From positions 1 to 64,000 of the forward strand of contig JAXHNF010000003.1 of the NCBI GenBank assembly GCA_034520745.1: 64,000 nucleotides of DNA, read 5' to 3'. Made by a program: the position numbers and the translations under genes. Within the stretch, counting starts at the first letter, position 1; each line of letters opens with the position of its first letter. Source of the DNA: Alkalibacterium sp034520745. GTDB lineage: Bacteria; Bacillota; Bacilli; Lactobacillales; Carnobacteriaceae_A. Shown here piece after piece: positions 52,915 to 62,706 of the stretch. The notes under the pieces were generated by a model that was not told the origin of the DNA, ran no database searches, and saw only the letters and a list, made by a program, of their open reading frames with translations.

Positions 52915-53380
52915 ATGTTACAGGAGTACAAGACAATTTTAATTGCTATCGATGGATCTTCACAAGCTGAGAAAGCGTTTAAAAAGGCAGTTGAAGTCGC
53001 CAAAGAATCGATGCGGTCCTTGTTCTTGCCCACGTCATCGACACAAGAGCTTATCAGCTCTTTCTCTACTTTCTGACTGGCTCCATTGCCGACAATGCAC
53101 GTGAAGAAGCAAAAAGCACCCTGAACGACTATAAAGATTACGCAAAAAAAGAAGGACTTACGGATGTCAGAACCGTGTTGGAGTACGGCTTCTTCGAAAT
53201 AATGATCGCCAAACAGATACCGGAAGCTGAAAGCGTCGACCTGATCATGCTGGGCGCGACCGGGCTGAATGCAGTTGAACGTATATTCGTCGGTTCTGTT
53301 CAGAATATGTCATACGACAAGCCAAATGTGATGTCCTGATCGTCCGTACTGACCTGGACAACAAATATACTGAAGAATAA
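52915..53380 (+). CDS. Universal stress protein (UspA family), frameshifted
   Basis: About 155 residues. Start MLQEYKTILIAIDGSSQAEKAFKKAVEVAKES, then VLAHVIDTRAYQ in a second frame, and the nucleotide loop region LIMLGATGLNAVERIFVGSVSEYV-like near 53245-53310. Breaks lie near 53010, 53080 and 53300. The function is stress-related nucleotide binding; no specific role can be assigned. Monocistronic. Confidence 0.87.
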
Positions 53381-53387
53381 TACAAAA

Positions 53388-53434
53388 GAAAAACATCACT
53401 TTTCCGATCGATCGGAAAAAGTGATGTTTTTTAT
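53388..53434. terminator. Bidirectional terminator between the usp gene and ackA
   Basis: AAACATCACTTTTTCCGAT pairs with ATCGGAAAAAGTGATGTTT almost perfectly, with T-runs on both strands. Confidence 0.88.
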
Positions 53435-53446
53435 GTGTCAGAACAT

Positions 53447-54667
53447 TTATTTACTTAATTTTTCTACATCACGGATCATGAGTTCCTCATCTGTAGGAAT
53501 GAGCAGGACTTTGACTTTGGAGTCATCGGTTCGAAATCACTCTCTGCTTGCCTCTGACATTGTTCTTTTCTTTATCAATGTTCATGCCGAGATATGTCAT
53601 ACCTTCAATAACATTTTCACGTGTTTCAGGTCCGTTTTCACCAATACCCGCAGTGAAGACGATCGCATCGACCCCGTTCCATAGTTGCAGCATATGGAAC
53701 CGATATATTTTTTCACTCTATCTTCAAAAATACGCAGCGCCAGCTCTGCACGTTCGTTTTGTATCTTCGACATCTTCAAGGTCTCTCATGTCACTCTCCG
53801 GCAATAGCAACGGAAAGTCCCTTCAAGACGAGACTCATTATTCAAGATATAGATCATGTCCTCAATTTACTCGATGCCTTCTTTTTCCATCAGGAACGGA
53901 AGCAATGAAGCATCGATATCACCTGAACGGGTCCCTGATCGTCAATCCGGCTAATGGTGTGAAGCCCATTGATGTATCGACAGATTCTGCGGCGATCGAC
54001 TGCAGCGATAGAGGTCTGCATTACTCTAAGTGACAAGTGATGATCTTAAGATCTTCGATCGGTTTCTCAAGCATTTCTGCAGCTTTTAAAGCGACATATT
54101 TAATGGCTTGTTCCATGGGCACCGCATCTACGTGCATTATGTTTTTCATAATATTCCTCATCGGGTATACTGTACAAATAATTCACTTTAGGCATGGTCT
54201 GATGGAAAGACGTATCAAAGACGCGCTACACCGTGGTGATATCAGGTAGGTATCTTCCCTGAAAGCTTTGACTACCTGTTGCGTTTGCCGATTATGCAGA
54301 GGAGCAAACTCGGATAAACTTCTCGATCTGTTTCAATGACTTTATTCTGTAACTAAAGCAGAGTCTTCGTAAGATTTCTCCTCCGGCTACGACACGGTGT
54401 CCCACACCTGTGATTTCATCGAAGTCTTCAATGATGTTCAGTTCGGTCAACTGTTTCAGTAACATTTGAACAGCGATTTCATGATCAGCAATATCGACGA
54501 CCTTGTTTGTACCTTTCGCCGATCGTCGGCAGCTTGATCGTAAATATAGAATCGTTAAGTCCGATACGTTCGACAACACCTGAAGCCAGTTCCTGCTCTT
54601 CCGGCATTTTAAATAATTTCCATTTCAGACTTGAACTTCCGGCGTTGATTGCAATCGTTTTTGATAT
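53447..54667 (-). CDS. ackA: Acetate kinase, frameshifted
   Basis: Acetyl phosphate plus ADP to acetate plus ATP, the energy-yielding end of the PDH branch. The N-terminus SKTIAINAGSSSLKWKLFKMPEE and GHRVVAGGE are clear; the C-terminus is LLIPTDEELMIRDVEKLSK. About 400 residues with breaks throughout, near 54510, 54330, 54000 and 53700. The expected initiator reads ATA (54665-54667), with GGGAG nine bases upstream; a lost GT from ATATG TCA would explain it. Confidence 0.9.
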
Positions 54668-54684
54668 TAAAAGTCGCTCCCTTT

Positions 54685-55723
54685 TTAGATTTGCTGCTCT
54701 TTTTTCCATTTTCTTGTATCGAAAGCAAAACGCTCTGAAAGCATCTTGATCATTGAGACTGGGAACAGTCGATACCAGCACTTCGGAAACCTGCCGGCTG
54801 TCTGCTCTTTTTGCGCACAAACAAATGACTTTCTCTATTTTCGATGAACTCGAACCACTCCTCAAGGCATATGGATAATGGCCTGGACATGCCCTACTCG
54901 AGTGCACATATTTCAACAGATGTTTCACTTCTTCTGATTCAAATACGTTTGTAGGCAAGAGATAAAAAGCATAGCCGCTCTCTTTCAGATAGTTGTATCC
55001 CTGTTCGATCAGCAGATAATGGGCGCAGAAGAAATAGCCTTCTTCAAATCGTGTCTGGAAAGCAGCATCAGCCACATCCAGTGGGTAATAACCTAAACTC
55101 GGTAGACCCGTAGACGATCGCATCCACGGGTTTGAGAAGCATCGGCTGCAGAGCACCCTGACGCATCAGCTGTACCGGAATGTTAAAAGCAGCGCAGACA
55201 CTGTAGAAGCAAGCGATATCAACAAGTCGTCGATCGTCGACGCCCGTGAGCTTGATTGAAGGATTGTCAGAAAACAGCTGTAGTGTAAAGTGTATAAATA
55301 ATGTTTCCGCCTTTACTCGACAATGTATCCTGCCAGCACGCAGCGGCTGATTCCTGATCAAAAAATAAATCTATAAAGTATGACAGGATCACACCAATGC
55401 CATCGGGTGTCGGCTGACTGATTGACCTGGATTTTATCTTCTTTCACTAGCACAGTGATCTAGCATGCATCCCGCAACAGCTTTCTTCTTTCTCCGCAGT
55501 GTTAAGCTGCCTGTGAGTAGATGGAATCATATAATGATTTCAACGCGTCTCCAAGTTTGGGCCTCCGGGCAAGTCTGTTTTCGACACGTACTTCCCCGTT
55601 ATCCAGTATAGCTCCACCGTTTCGATAAATGCTTCGATGAAAGTCGAATCCAACTCGCTTCTGATAAAGTCGTGTAGATTTTAATAAGACATTATAAAAA
55701 TTCTCGACCTTAACTGTATCCAC
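54685..55723 (-). CDS. YtxK-like class I SAM-dependent methyltransferase, frameshifted
   Basis: About 340 residues. GTG 55723 (MDTVKVENFYNVLLKSTRLYQK) has AAAGGAA upstream. The middle contains a VDAIV-DLP-like catalytic stretch followed by GYYPLDVADAAFQTRFEEGYFFCAHYLLIEQG, typical of the YtxK family of putative N6-adenine methyltransferases found upstream of ackA. The substrate is unknown. Breaks lie near 55560, 55450, 55370, 55130 and 54700; the corrected end is KWKKEQQI. Confidence 0.82.
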
Positions 55724-55932
55724 TGCAACATTCCTTTCATTCTTACTAAAGAATCGTTAAATAACAAAAACATAACTACTTATATATTATAACTGATATA
55801 TGACCGACATACGAATATTTATGCTAGTGAGTATGTAGCTGTATTTTCATCATTATGACATGGTGTCAGTATTAATGGCAGAAAAAAGGAACCAAAACTC
55901 ATAACGATTTGTGATTCCAATTTTTATAGTCA

Positions 55933-56219
55933 TTAGTTTGCTGCAGGACAGAACAGAAACTTGCTTTTGCTTTTTCCTTCGCGTTCAAAGCGTACAACAC
56001 CATCGACTTTTGCGTACAATGTGTCGTCTTCCACCTCGGCCAAACGTTCTCACCAGGATAAATTTTAGTTCCTCTTTGACGGAATAAAATAGATCCGCCA
56101 GAAACAACTTGTCCATCTCCGCGTTTAGCTCCTAAACGTTTTGACTGTGAATCACGGCCGTTAGTTGTTGAACCGCCACCTTTTTTATGAGCGAAGAATT
56201 GTAAATTCATTTTCAACAT
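55933..56219 (-). CDS. rpmA: 50S ribosomal protein L27, frameshifted
   Basis: About 95 residues. It begins MLKMNLQFFAHKKGGGSTTNGRDSQSKRLG, the extended Firmicutes form whose first nine residues must be cut off by Prp before the tail can reach the peptidyl-transferase centre. A break near 56040 separates it from GDDTLYAKVDGVVRFE and the end CPAAN. GGAGGTG precedes the start. Confidence 0.95.
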
Positions 56220-56245
56220 ATTCAATGCACCTCCATTATTTCCCT

Positions 56246-56580
56246 TCAAAGGAATTGATTTTCAGATAGTCCCCCGTACTCTTCTTCTATACTCCTGAAG
56301 TGATAAAAGAAGACTTTGCATGAGTACCTGACCTGTTTCCATTTGTTTTAGAGATGACATGAGCCGGGATAGTAAATTTAAGATATCCGCCAGAGTCCTC
56401 TGCAGAAACGACCTCTAAAGGGATCTCGGCGAGTTCTGACAAACTGTTTACTGTACCGATACTTAACGCTGAAACAGCAGCACAGACAATATCGTATCCG
56501 TATGGTCCAGATCCAGCATGACCAGACATTTCCACTGACATCAGATCGGAACCTAAACGGCGAAATTGAATCTCTATCAT
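56246..56580 (-). CDS. prp: Ribosomal-processing cysteine protease Prp, frameshifted at the C-terminus
   Basis: About 110 residues. Catalytic His in MSGHAGSGPYG and Cys in YDIVCAAVSAL. Cleaves the N-terminal extension of L27, whose substrate sequence MNLQFFAHKK is encoded just downstream. A break near 56340 changes the last 30 residues; the corrected end reads SIEEEYGGLSENQFL. Located between rplU and rpmA as usual. Confidence 0.93.
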
Positions 56581-56601
56581 TTCAGTCTCACTTCTCAACG
56601 A

Positions 56602-56913
56602 TTAGTTTGATTTGATTGATGTAATAGAAACTTTTGTATAAGGCTGACGATGCCCACGTTTAGAGTGAGAATCTTTTCTGCGACGGTATTTGTAAGTTGT
56701 CACTTTTTCTCGCGACCTTGCTTTTCAATCGTACCTTCTACAGAAGCACCTTTGATGAAGGGATTACCTACTAACAGTATTATCTCCTCCAACAAACAAA
56801 ACTTCGTCAAAAGTTACTGAATCGCCAGCTTCTCCGTCTAATTTTTCTACGAAAATGTCTTGGCCTTCTTCAACTTTAAACTGTTTTCCACCTGTTTTGA
56901 TAATTGCGTACAT
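56602..56913 (-). CDS. rplU: 50S ribosomal protein L21, frameshifted
   Basis: About 103 residues. The N-terminus MYAIIKTGGKQFKVEEGQ and GDSVTFDEVLFVGGD are clear; after breaks near 56775 and 56715 the RNA-binding tail YKYRRRKDSHSKRGHRQPYTKV can be read. ATG 56913 is preceded by GGAGGTGC. First gene of rplU-prp-rpmA. Confidence 0.95.
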
Positions 56914-57060
56914 GTTTGCTGCACCTCCTTTAATTGATGAATAAAACAATACGTTTTATTCTTAAGCACTTAGACTCGCCGTTATAAGTAGCAGGGTAAT
57001 GCTTTGAAGACTTATATACGAGCGGTTGTAGTTGTGGTGCTACACATTTACAACATTACT
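56914..57060 (-). promoter_or_regulatory. Putative L21 leader RNA
   Basis: About 145 bases between the promoter and rplU. It contains a GC-rich element with GGCGAGTC and a terminator-like AATAAAAC-GTATT-GTTTTATT just before the ribosome site. Firmicutes rplU operons often carry an L21 autoregulatory leader; I assign this one by position and structure only. Confidence 0.5.
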
Positions 57061-57089
57061 ATCTTACCAAATCCCTCATATAGAGTCAA
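57061..57089 (-). promoter_or_regulatory. Promoter of rplU-prp-rpmA
   Basis: Minus-strand TTGACT, a 17-base spacer, TAAGAT; a close match to the housekeeping consensus, fitting a ribosomal operon. Confidence 0.75.
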
Positions 57090-57137
57090 TCGATAATTGA
57101 AAAATCGACATTATTTGCTGAATATCTGTTGCACGAT

Positions 57138-57785
57138 TCAATTCAAGAAATCACGGGAAGAAATAATACGGTCGCTGAATTTTTCTAGCAAACCCCAGAT
57201 CCATGCGTGATCATGATCACCCAACATCATTTTTGATTATCGATTTTCAACAACTCGCCGAAACGGTTGGCCGTGTCGTGGTCCAGTGCAGACGTCGGCT
57301 TCATCCAGACAAAGGATCCGGGGTTCAAGCATCATTGCCCGGGCAATCGCCACACGCTGTTTCTGTCCGCCTGACAACTCTTTGGGATAAGCATCCGCTT
57401 TTTCAGAAATTGCCAGTCTGGCCAGCAGTTCTTCTGCTTTTTCTTCAGCATCCCGCTTTGTCAAATCTTTATTGAGGACCGGGCTGAGTGTACAGTTCTC
57501 TTTTACTGTCAGATTTGGAAAAAGCTGAAAATCCTGAAGAACAGGTCCGATATTTTTACTTGCTTTTTCATTTTCGGCCTGATCGGAAAATAAGATCTTA
57601 TCGTCCAGTCTTATCTGTCCTTTATCTGGTGTGTCCAGCTGATTCAGCAAACGAATAAAGGTGGTTTTCCCGGAGCCTGATCTCTCCGACAACAAACACG
57701 ATCTCTCTTTTTCACTGTTAAAGAAAAGTCTCTGATAAGTTCCATCCCATTCATGCTCTTACTTTAAGCCACTGATTTCAAGCAT
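57138..57785 (-). CDS. Polar amino-acid ABC transporter ATP-binding protein, frameshifted
   Basis: GlnQ/HisP-type ATPase. Start MLEISGLK at ATG 57785 with AGGAGG upstream. Walker A SGSGKTTFIRLLNQLD, Q-loop PVLQDFQLFPNLTV, signature LSGGQKQRVAIARAM, Walker B ILCLDEADVC (EPTSALD in the correct frame), and a late MITH. About 215 residues; breaks near 57690, 57280 and 57210. Third gene of a T-box-controlled SBP-permease-ATPase operon. Confidence 0.9.
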
Positions 57786-57798
57786 CTTAGGTCCTCCT

Positions 57799-58447
57799 TT
57801 AAACTTGATATACTTTCTCTATTTTGTTCAATAGATAAGAAATGATCCCGGTGATTAGAAGATAAACAATGACCGACATAGATAAAAGGCAAAAGCGATG
57901 CATATCTGTTGGCAGCGATTTGTCCGGCTCTAGATCTTCTCCAGACCCAGAGTATAAACAAGTGATGTGTCTTTCACTAAAGCCAGGACTTCGTTCCCGA
58001 GGCTTGGTAGGGTCGTCTTCAGTTACTTGCGGAAAAACAACTCTCCGGTAACCCTTAAAATGATTGATGCCCAATACTTTCAGTGCTTCAAACTGTCCCG
58101 CTGGAACACCAACCATTCCTCCTCTGAATATTTATACGAAATAAGCCGCATAATCTAAAACAAAGGCAAAGACAGCTGCCGGAAACCGGTCAAGTGTCAC
58201 TCCGATATACGGAAGGCCAAAGAATACGAACATCAACTGAAGCAGTAAGGGCGTCCCGCGCATGACGTAGAATATAAAGGGTGATGATGCCCTGGAAGAA
58301 CTTGGGTCCATACACTTTAATGACTGCCACGAACAAACCAATCGGCAGAGACAAGATGAGTACTAGACCAAACAGCTTCAAAGTTAATTCAAGCCCTCCG
58401 ATAATCGAGGGTAAGGCTGACCATAACATATTTTTCACTCCGATCAT
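57799..58447 (-). CDS. Polar amino-acid ABC transporter permease, frameshifted
   Basis: About 215 residues. Start MIGVKNMLWSALPSIIGGLELTLKLFG at ATG 58447; hydrophobic helices, FYVMRGTPLLLQLMFVFFGL, an EAA-like loop with EALKVLGINHFKGYRRVVFPQ, and the end GIISYLLNKIEKVYQV. Breaks lie near 58280, 58130, 58020 and 57900. It overlaps the end of the binding-protein gene and precedes the ATPase. Confidence 0.9.
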
Positions 58448-59244
58448 TGGTATTATTCACTCTGAACCAGGTCTTATAAATGTCATCATAAGTGCCGTCT
58501 TCCATCAGTTGCTCAATTGAAGCATTAAACTGCTCTCTCAGTTCATCATCTTCCTGTCTGAAACCGAATGGCATACTCTTCGTTACCGAAGTTCTCTTCC
58601 AGTACTTTATAGTCAACCGAAGGATTCTGATTCATATAGAAGCGGCCAAGCGTTTCATCGACTACGATGCGCATCCGTGCGTCCGGATATCAAGTCATTG
58701 AATACATCATTGTTCGAAGGAAACTGTATGACTTCTCCGTCTTTGAATTCACTGAGGATGTCTGAGCATCATTTTCTATCGCACGTCACCGCACTGGACA
58801 ACCGTCGTGCAGCAACATTTTTACCTGCCAGATCTGCTTTTGTACTGATGTCATTACCTTCAAGAGTGACGATCAGTTGACTGTTTTCCAGATCAATGGG
58901 ATACCGAAATCAACTTTTTCTGCGCGTTCGTCAGTGATCGTGTAGCCGTTCCAGATCATATCGATGTTGCCCGGCATTCAATTCCGTTTCTTTCATAGCC
59001 CAGTCGATAGGTTGGAAGGTGACTGAATAGTCCAGGTCTTCGGCGACGGCCTCAGCCAGATCAATATCGAAACCGACTAGTTCCCCGTCATCATCTCTGA
59101 ATCCCATGGGGGCAAAGGTGTCATCGAGTCCGATCACATAGGTGATTCTCCTCGCGGTGCGCCATCCGCTTCATCGGTTTGACATCCTGTTAAAACAGCT
59201 CCTGAAGCAAGTAATCCCATTATTAACACTTTTGAATCTTTCAT
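58448..59244 (-). CDS. Polar amino-acid ABC transporter substrate-binding lipoprotein, frameshifted
   Basis: About 265 residues. Start MKDSKVLIMGLLASGAVLTGC at ATG 59244 with GGAGGAA upstream; LTGC is a lipoprotein lipobox. Mature domain with APMGFRDDDGELVGFDIDLAEAVAEDL, the SBP family-3 signature, and a C-terminal FNASIEQLMEDGTYDDIYKTWF. Breaks lie near 59145, 58960, 58775 and 58680. The ligand is not readable; the T-box suggests a single amino acid. The exact stop is uncertain. Confidence 0.9.
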
Positions 59245-59321
59245 TGTTCTTCCTCCTGATTTGTATATATGATCAGTCATCTAAATGCACTAATTTCATG
59301 CAGGCACTGCAGTTCCTGCAT

Positions 59322-59600
59322 AAAAAAAAACGTCCTCTAATTCTCTTATAAGAGAATTAAAGGACGATTAAATATCGTGGTCCCACCTTTATTCGTGACA
59401 GTCTTAAGACTTGCCACCTCAACGCGTTCAAAACATACTAAACGCCGGCACGATAACGGGTGCGACCGATCAAGCTTACTCGAGTTCAGCTTCAAGCTTA
59501 GAGAGTGTGTTTCAAGTAAATCTTCTAGCTGCTCTCACCAACCGCAGCTCTCTCTGAAAAAGATACTCCTTTTACTTTTTCTCATCATAGCTCATTTATT
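59322..59600 (-). promoter_or_regulatory. T-box leader of the amino-acid ABC operon
   Basis: On the minus strand, stem I has AGTA (E-loop) and GGTTGGTGAGAGC; the T-box is AAAGGTGGGACCACG (59376-59388). The terminator CGTCC...GGACG encloses a long AATTCTCTTATAAGAGAATT palindrome and ends in nine Ts (59322-59366). The specifier region reads GAAACACACTC: ACA (Thr) by strict GAA spacing, or CAC (His), which would fit known histidine transporters of lactic acid bacteria. Confidence 0.88.
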
Positions 59601-59604
59601 ATTT

Positions 59605-60418
59605 TTATATCATAGCACACTTATTTTTAAATCCAAATAGTTTTTTCCAGAAACTTACTTTTTCTTCTTTCATCGTCATCAAAGGTACTGTATCCCCCAA
59701 GACTCTTCTAGCAATGTTGCGGTATCCCTGAGACGAGGGATGGTTAGGATCCAGTACAACTGGTATTCCTTTCATTAGAAGGCTCGGACCACTTCATCGT
59801 CCTCGAAAATGATCCCTAAAAGCTTGATGGATAAATGACGGGTGATTTCTTCGACGTCCATCACATCGCCCGCTTCCATCATCCCCTTTCTGATACGATT
59901 GATAACTAACTGAGGCGGCTGAATCGCTGTCTGTTCGATCAGTCCAATGATTCTGTCTGCATCTCTGATCGCAGATATCTCCGGTGTCGTTACCAGTATG
60001 GCCTTATCGGCTGCAGCGATCGAGTTCTTGAAGCCTTGTTCGATTCCTGGCGGGACAGTCGATCAATATATAATCAAAATCATTTTTAAGTTCAGACACC
60101 AAGTCGAGCATCTGTACTTCGTTTATGGCATTCTTGTCAGCGTGCTGTGCAGCCGGAAGCAAAAACAGCTGATCGTTGAACCGCTTATCTTTTATCAATG
60201 CCTGATGTAGCTTGGCCCTGCTCTTCGACTACATCGATGATATCGTAGATGATCCTGTTTTCTAATCCTAAAATCACATCCAGGTTTCTCAGTCCTATAT
60301 CCATATCGACCAGACAGACTTTTTTACCTTGAAGCGCTAAAGCTGTTCCAATATTGGCTGTGGATGTCGTCTTGCCCACGCCACCTTTACCTGATGTTAT
60401 AACTATGGCTTTACCCAT
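59605..60418 (-). CDS. minD: Septum-site determining ATPase MinD, frameshifted
   Basis: Membrane-associated ATPase that positions MinC. Start MGKAIVITSGKGGVGKTTSTAN with the deviant Walker A; LVDMDIGLRNLDVILGLENR and YDIIDVVE follow. A C-terminal amphipathic membrane-targeting helix is visible as KVSFWKKLFGFKNK. About 270 residues. Breaks lie near 60200, 60050, 59980 and 59770. minC ends seven bases into its start. Confidence 0.92.
59609..59636 (-). promoter_or_regulatory. Candidate promoter of the ABC T-box transcript inside the 3' end of minD
   Basis: Minus-strand TTGGAT, a 16-base spacer, TATGAT; transcription would begin a few bases before the T-box stem I. It overlaps the last ten codons of minD. 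Confidence 0.45.
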
Positions 60419-61101
60419 TATAAATACCTCCTGCATGTTTACCTAATTCTGGACGAATGACTTTTAAATTTTCCAAGGGAGAAACTTCAATGATATGTAG
60501 ATCGTTGACATATACAAATTCAGTTGTATCAGAGCTTTCATCTTTGCTCTGAGCCTTTTTTTCAATCACATGGACGTTGTCTCCAATGCGTACTTGTGCA
60601 TTATACCTGAAATTGGCCACCACGACAGCTGTTTCTTCTCCATTCACACCGGCATGAGCAATACCTTTCAGTTTCACCTATGATAAAAATGCTCCCTGTG
60701 GCCCTTACCGTTCCCCCGCGGATGCACGGTCCCTATAAGCAGCATATCCCCTTCAGTTTCGACGATTTGACCGCTTCTAACCGTTCTCACTTTCGAGTGT
60801 CGGGCTTGTCTGTTCATGCCATTTCATGAACTTTTCTAATGATGTAACGTCTGATTCGAACGACGAAATTTTAAAAAACTCATCTTCAACGATTTCAGTG
60901 ATTGTTTCTTTTTCTTCCACATTCAGTTCCCGTCTGCCCTGTCCTGACTTGAAATTCGATTTCTCTTCCGGCATGAGAATCTTTTTTCAGTTGTACAGTC
61001 AGAGATTTCAAGTCATCATAAACCTCCTGCAGAGAAGCAGAAGACTGAATGATAAGCTGATAACCTTCTTTTGTACCTTTTAATGATACTGCATTCTTCA
61101 T
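60411..61101 (-). CDS. minC: Septum-site determining inhibitor MinC, frameshifted
   Basis: FtsZ antagonist. The N-terminal domain starts MKNAVSLKGTKEGYQLIIQ at ATG 61101; the C-terminal beta-helix has RIGDNVHVIEKK-like repeats and LKGIAHAGVNGEETAVVVA, ending KHAGGIYNG. About 230 residues, with breaks near 60950, 60770 and 60690. It overlaps mreD upstream (TGA in AAATGA) and minD downstream. Confidence 0.9.
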
Positions 61102-61688
61102 TTTGTTCCACCTCTAGTTTTCATCTGATTGACATGCTGCTCTTTCTTGGCTGATCCTGATTTACTTTCCTCTCCGCTGACCAGTACCTTTATCCATTCT
61201 TTAAGAGGATATCCGATTAGAGAAAGGCTGCAGTATTGAACAGCAAGGTTCCGCCCAGACGTTCAACTAAAAACAGCTGCAGGGTGATATCCGATAATCC
61301 GATCATTCTGTATATCCCAAAACTGAATACCTCCATGATCGTAAGGACCACAATGTTGACCAGCAATATAACATAGAGATATGGATTGATGATTTGACAG
61401 ATCTGTATGACCAGATAGGGAATCAGGAACGAATGCCGCAATATAAATACCCAGGATTCCACTGTAGTAACTATCATAAATGAATCCGAATGTAAGCGAA
61501 AGAATGAATAATTGTTTAGGTTCAAGATAAAAGGATAGCATGACAAGGGTTATGACCATCAGCCTGGGAACCATCAGTCCCAGAAGCAGTGTTTAACTGT
61601 GCATGAAACAAAAAGCTCAATCCACCATCTACCAGCAAAGTAAAAAAAGCAGCAAAACAGGCACTGTGATCTTCTTCCAGTTTGCCAT
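61098..61688 (-). CDS. mreD: Rod shape-determining protein MreD, frameshifted
   Basis: Membrane protein of the elongasome, about 195 residues with five hydrophobic helices. Start MANWKKITVPVLLLFLLC at ATG 61688 (TAATG overlap with mreC). GLMVPRLMVITLVMLSFYLEPKQLFILSLTFGFIYDSYYSG matches MreD. Breaks lie near 61600, 61425 and 61225. The charged tail ends NQMKTRGGTK. Confidence 0.88.
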
Positions 61689-62550
61689 TATTCTTCCCCG
61701 CTTTCCGCCACACGCTGAACGATCGTCACAAAGCGTATATTGTTGAAATCTGCCGAGGGGGTTACGTAAACCTGTTGTAGCCAAGCCCGTACGCGTCCAT
61801 TGAAACTTCATCCACTTGTACCGATGACCAGACCGCGAGGGATTGTCCCGCCCAAACCGGAGGTTGTGACCAGAGCTTCGTCAGTCGATTTCAATCAGTT
61901 GATGTGATCTGAGACATGAGCAGCTGATTCGTTTCATTGCTGTAATCACTCACTACCCCGTATACCGTCTCGTCTTCCATAATGATTTCAGAAGAAACCT
62001 GATTGGTTGTCTGTTCGATATTGGTCAGGAAGCACCACTTTAGAACTTGTCGGATTTGTTTCGGAAATCCTTCCGATCAGACCATTCCCTGACATGACCG
62101 GCATGCCTGTTTCCACACCGTCCTGACTTCCGCGGTCGACAACCAGCTGGTCGACCCAGCTGTCCGGAGTTACGTGAAATAACAGTCCCTGAAATCAGTC
62201 CGGAAATCAGTTAAAGACTGTCTGAGTTGCAGTTCTTCTTCAAGTCGGTCGTTTTCATCTTTAAGTGTACCCAATTCAGCCTGACGTTCATAAATCTTGT
62301 CTATTTCAATTTTCAGTCTCTGATTCTCTTCATACGTGTCCTGCAGATCATCGATCGAATCAAATACGCCGATGATAGCATTGGCCGGTCTTGAGTAGAC
62401 CCTGCCGAGCAGGGCAGTGATGTCGTTTGTTGCCTGCTGAATGAAAGGAATGTTTCCTGTACTCCCCATCGAAAGAGAAATAAGCGAAACGAACAGGATA
62501 ACACTGATGAGCAATGCGATTAATTTTTTGTTTGTAAAAAACTGATTCAA
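61688..62550 (-). CDS. mreC: Rod shape-determining protein MreC, frameshifted
   Basis: Elongasome scaffold that links MreB to periplasmic enzymes. TTG 62550 with GAGGTG upstream; one membrane helix (residues about 10-30), then a coiled coil (TYEENQRLKIEIDKIYERQAELGTLKDENDRLEEEL; written here only as a region near 62330-62230), then a beta-barrel domain. About 287 residues. Breaks lie near 62200, 62020, 61890 and 61760. It ends VAESGEE, overlapping mreD. Confidence 0.9.
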
Positions 62551-62668
62551 GTGTGACACCTCTTATAATTTTACTTCGCTTATTTTACCATAGATCCTGA
62601 CAGGTTCGTAGAGGACAGATGCAAAAAGACCGGTGCTGCACGATAATCAGAAAGCAGCATTCAGTAAA

Positions 62669-62696
62669 CTAGCGGGAAGAATATTCTTCCCGCTAG
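62669..62696. repeat. Perfect 28-base palindrome between mreB and mreC
   Basis: CTAGCGGGAAGAAT followed directly by its exact reverse complement. Eleven bases after the mreB stop, with no T-run on either side, so it is not a standard terminator. It may be a transcript-processing or stabilising hairpin, or an operator. Confidence 0.7.
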
Positions 62697-62706
62697 CCGT
62701 TGTATT

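Noticed and set aside
62669..62696. Intrinsic terminator after mreB
   Set aside because: The stem is perfect but neither side has a T-run, and mreC-mreD continue as an operon.
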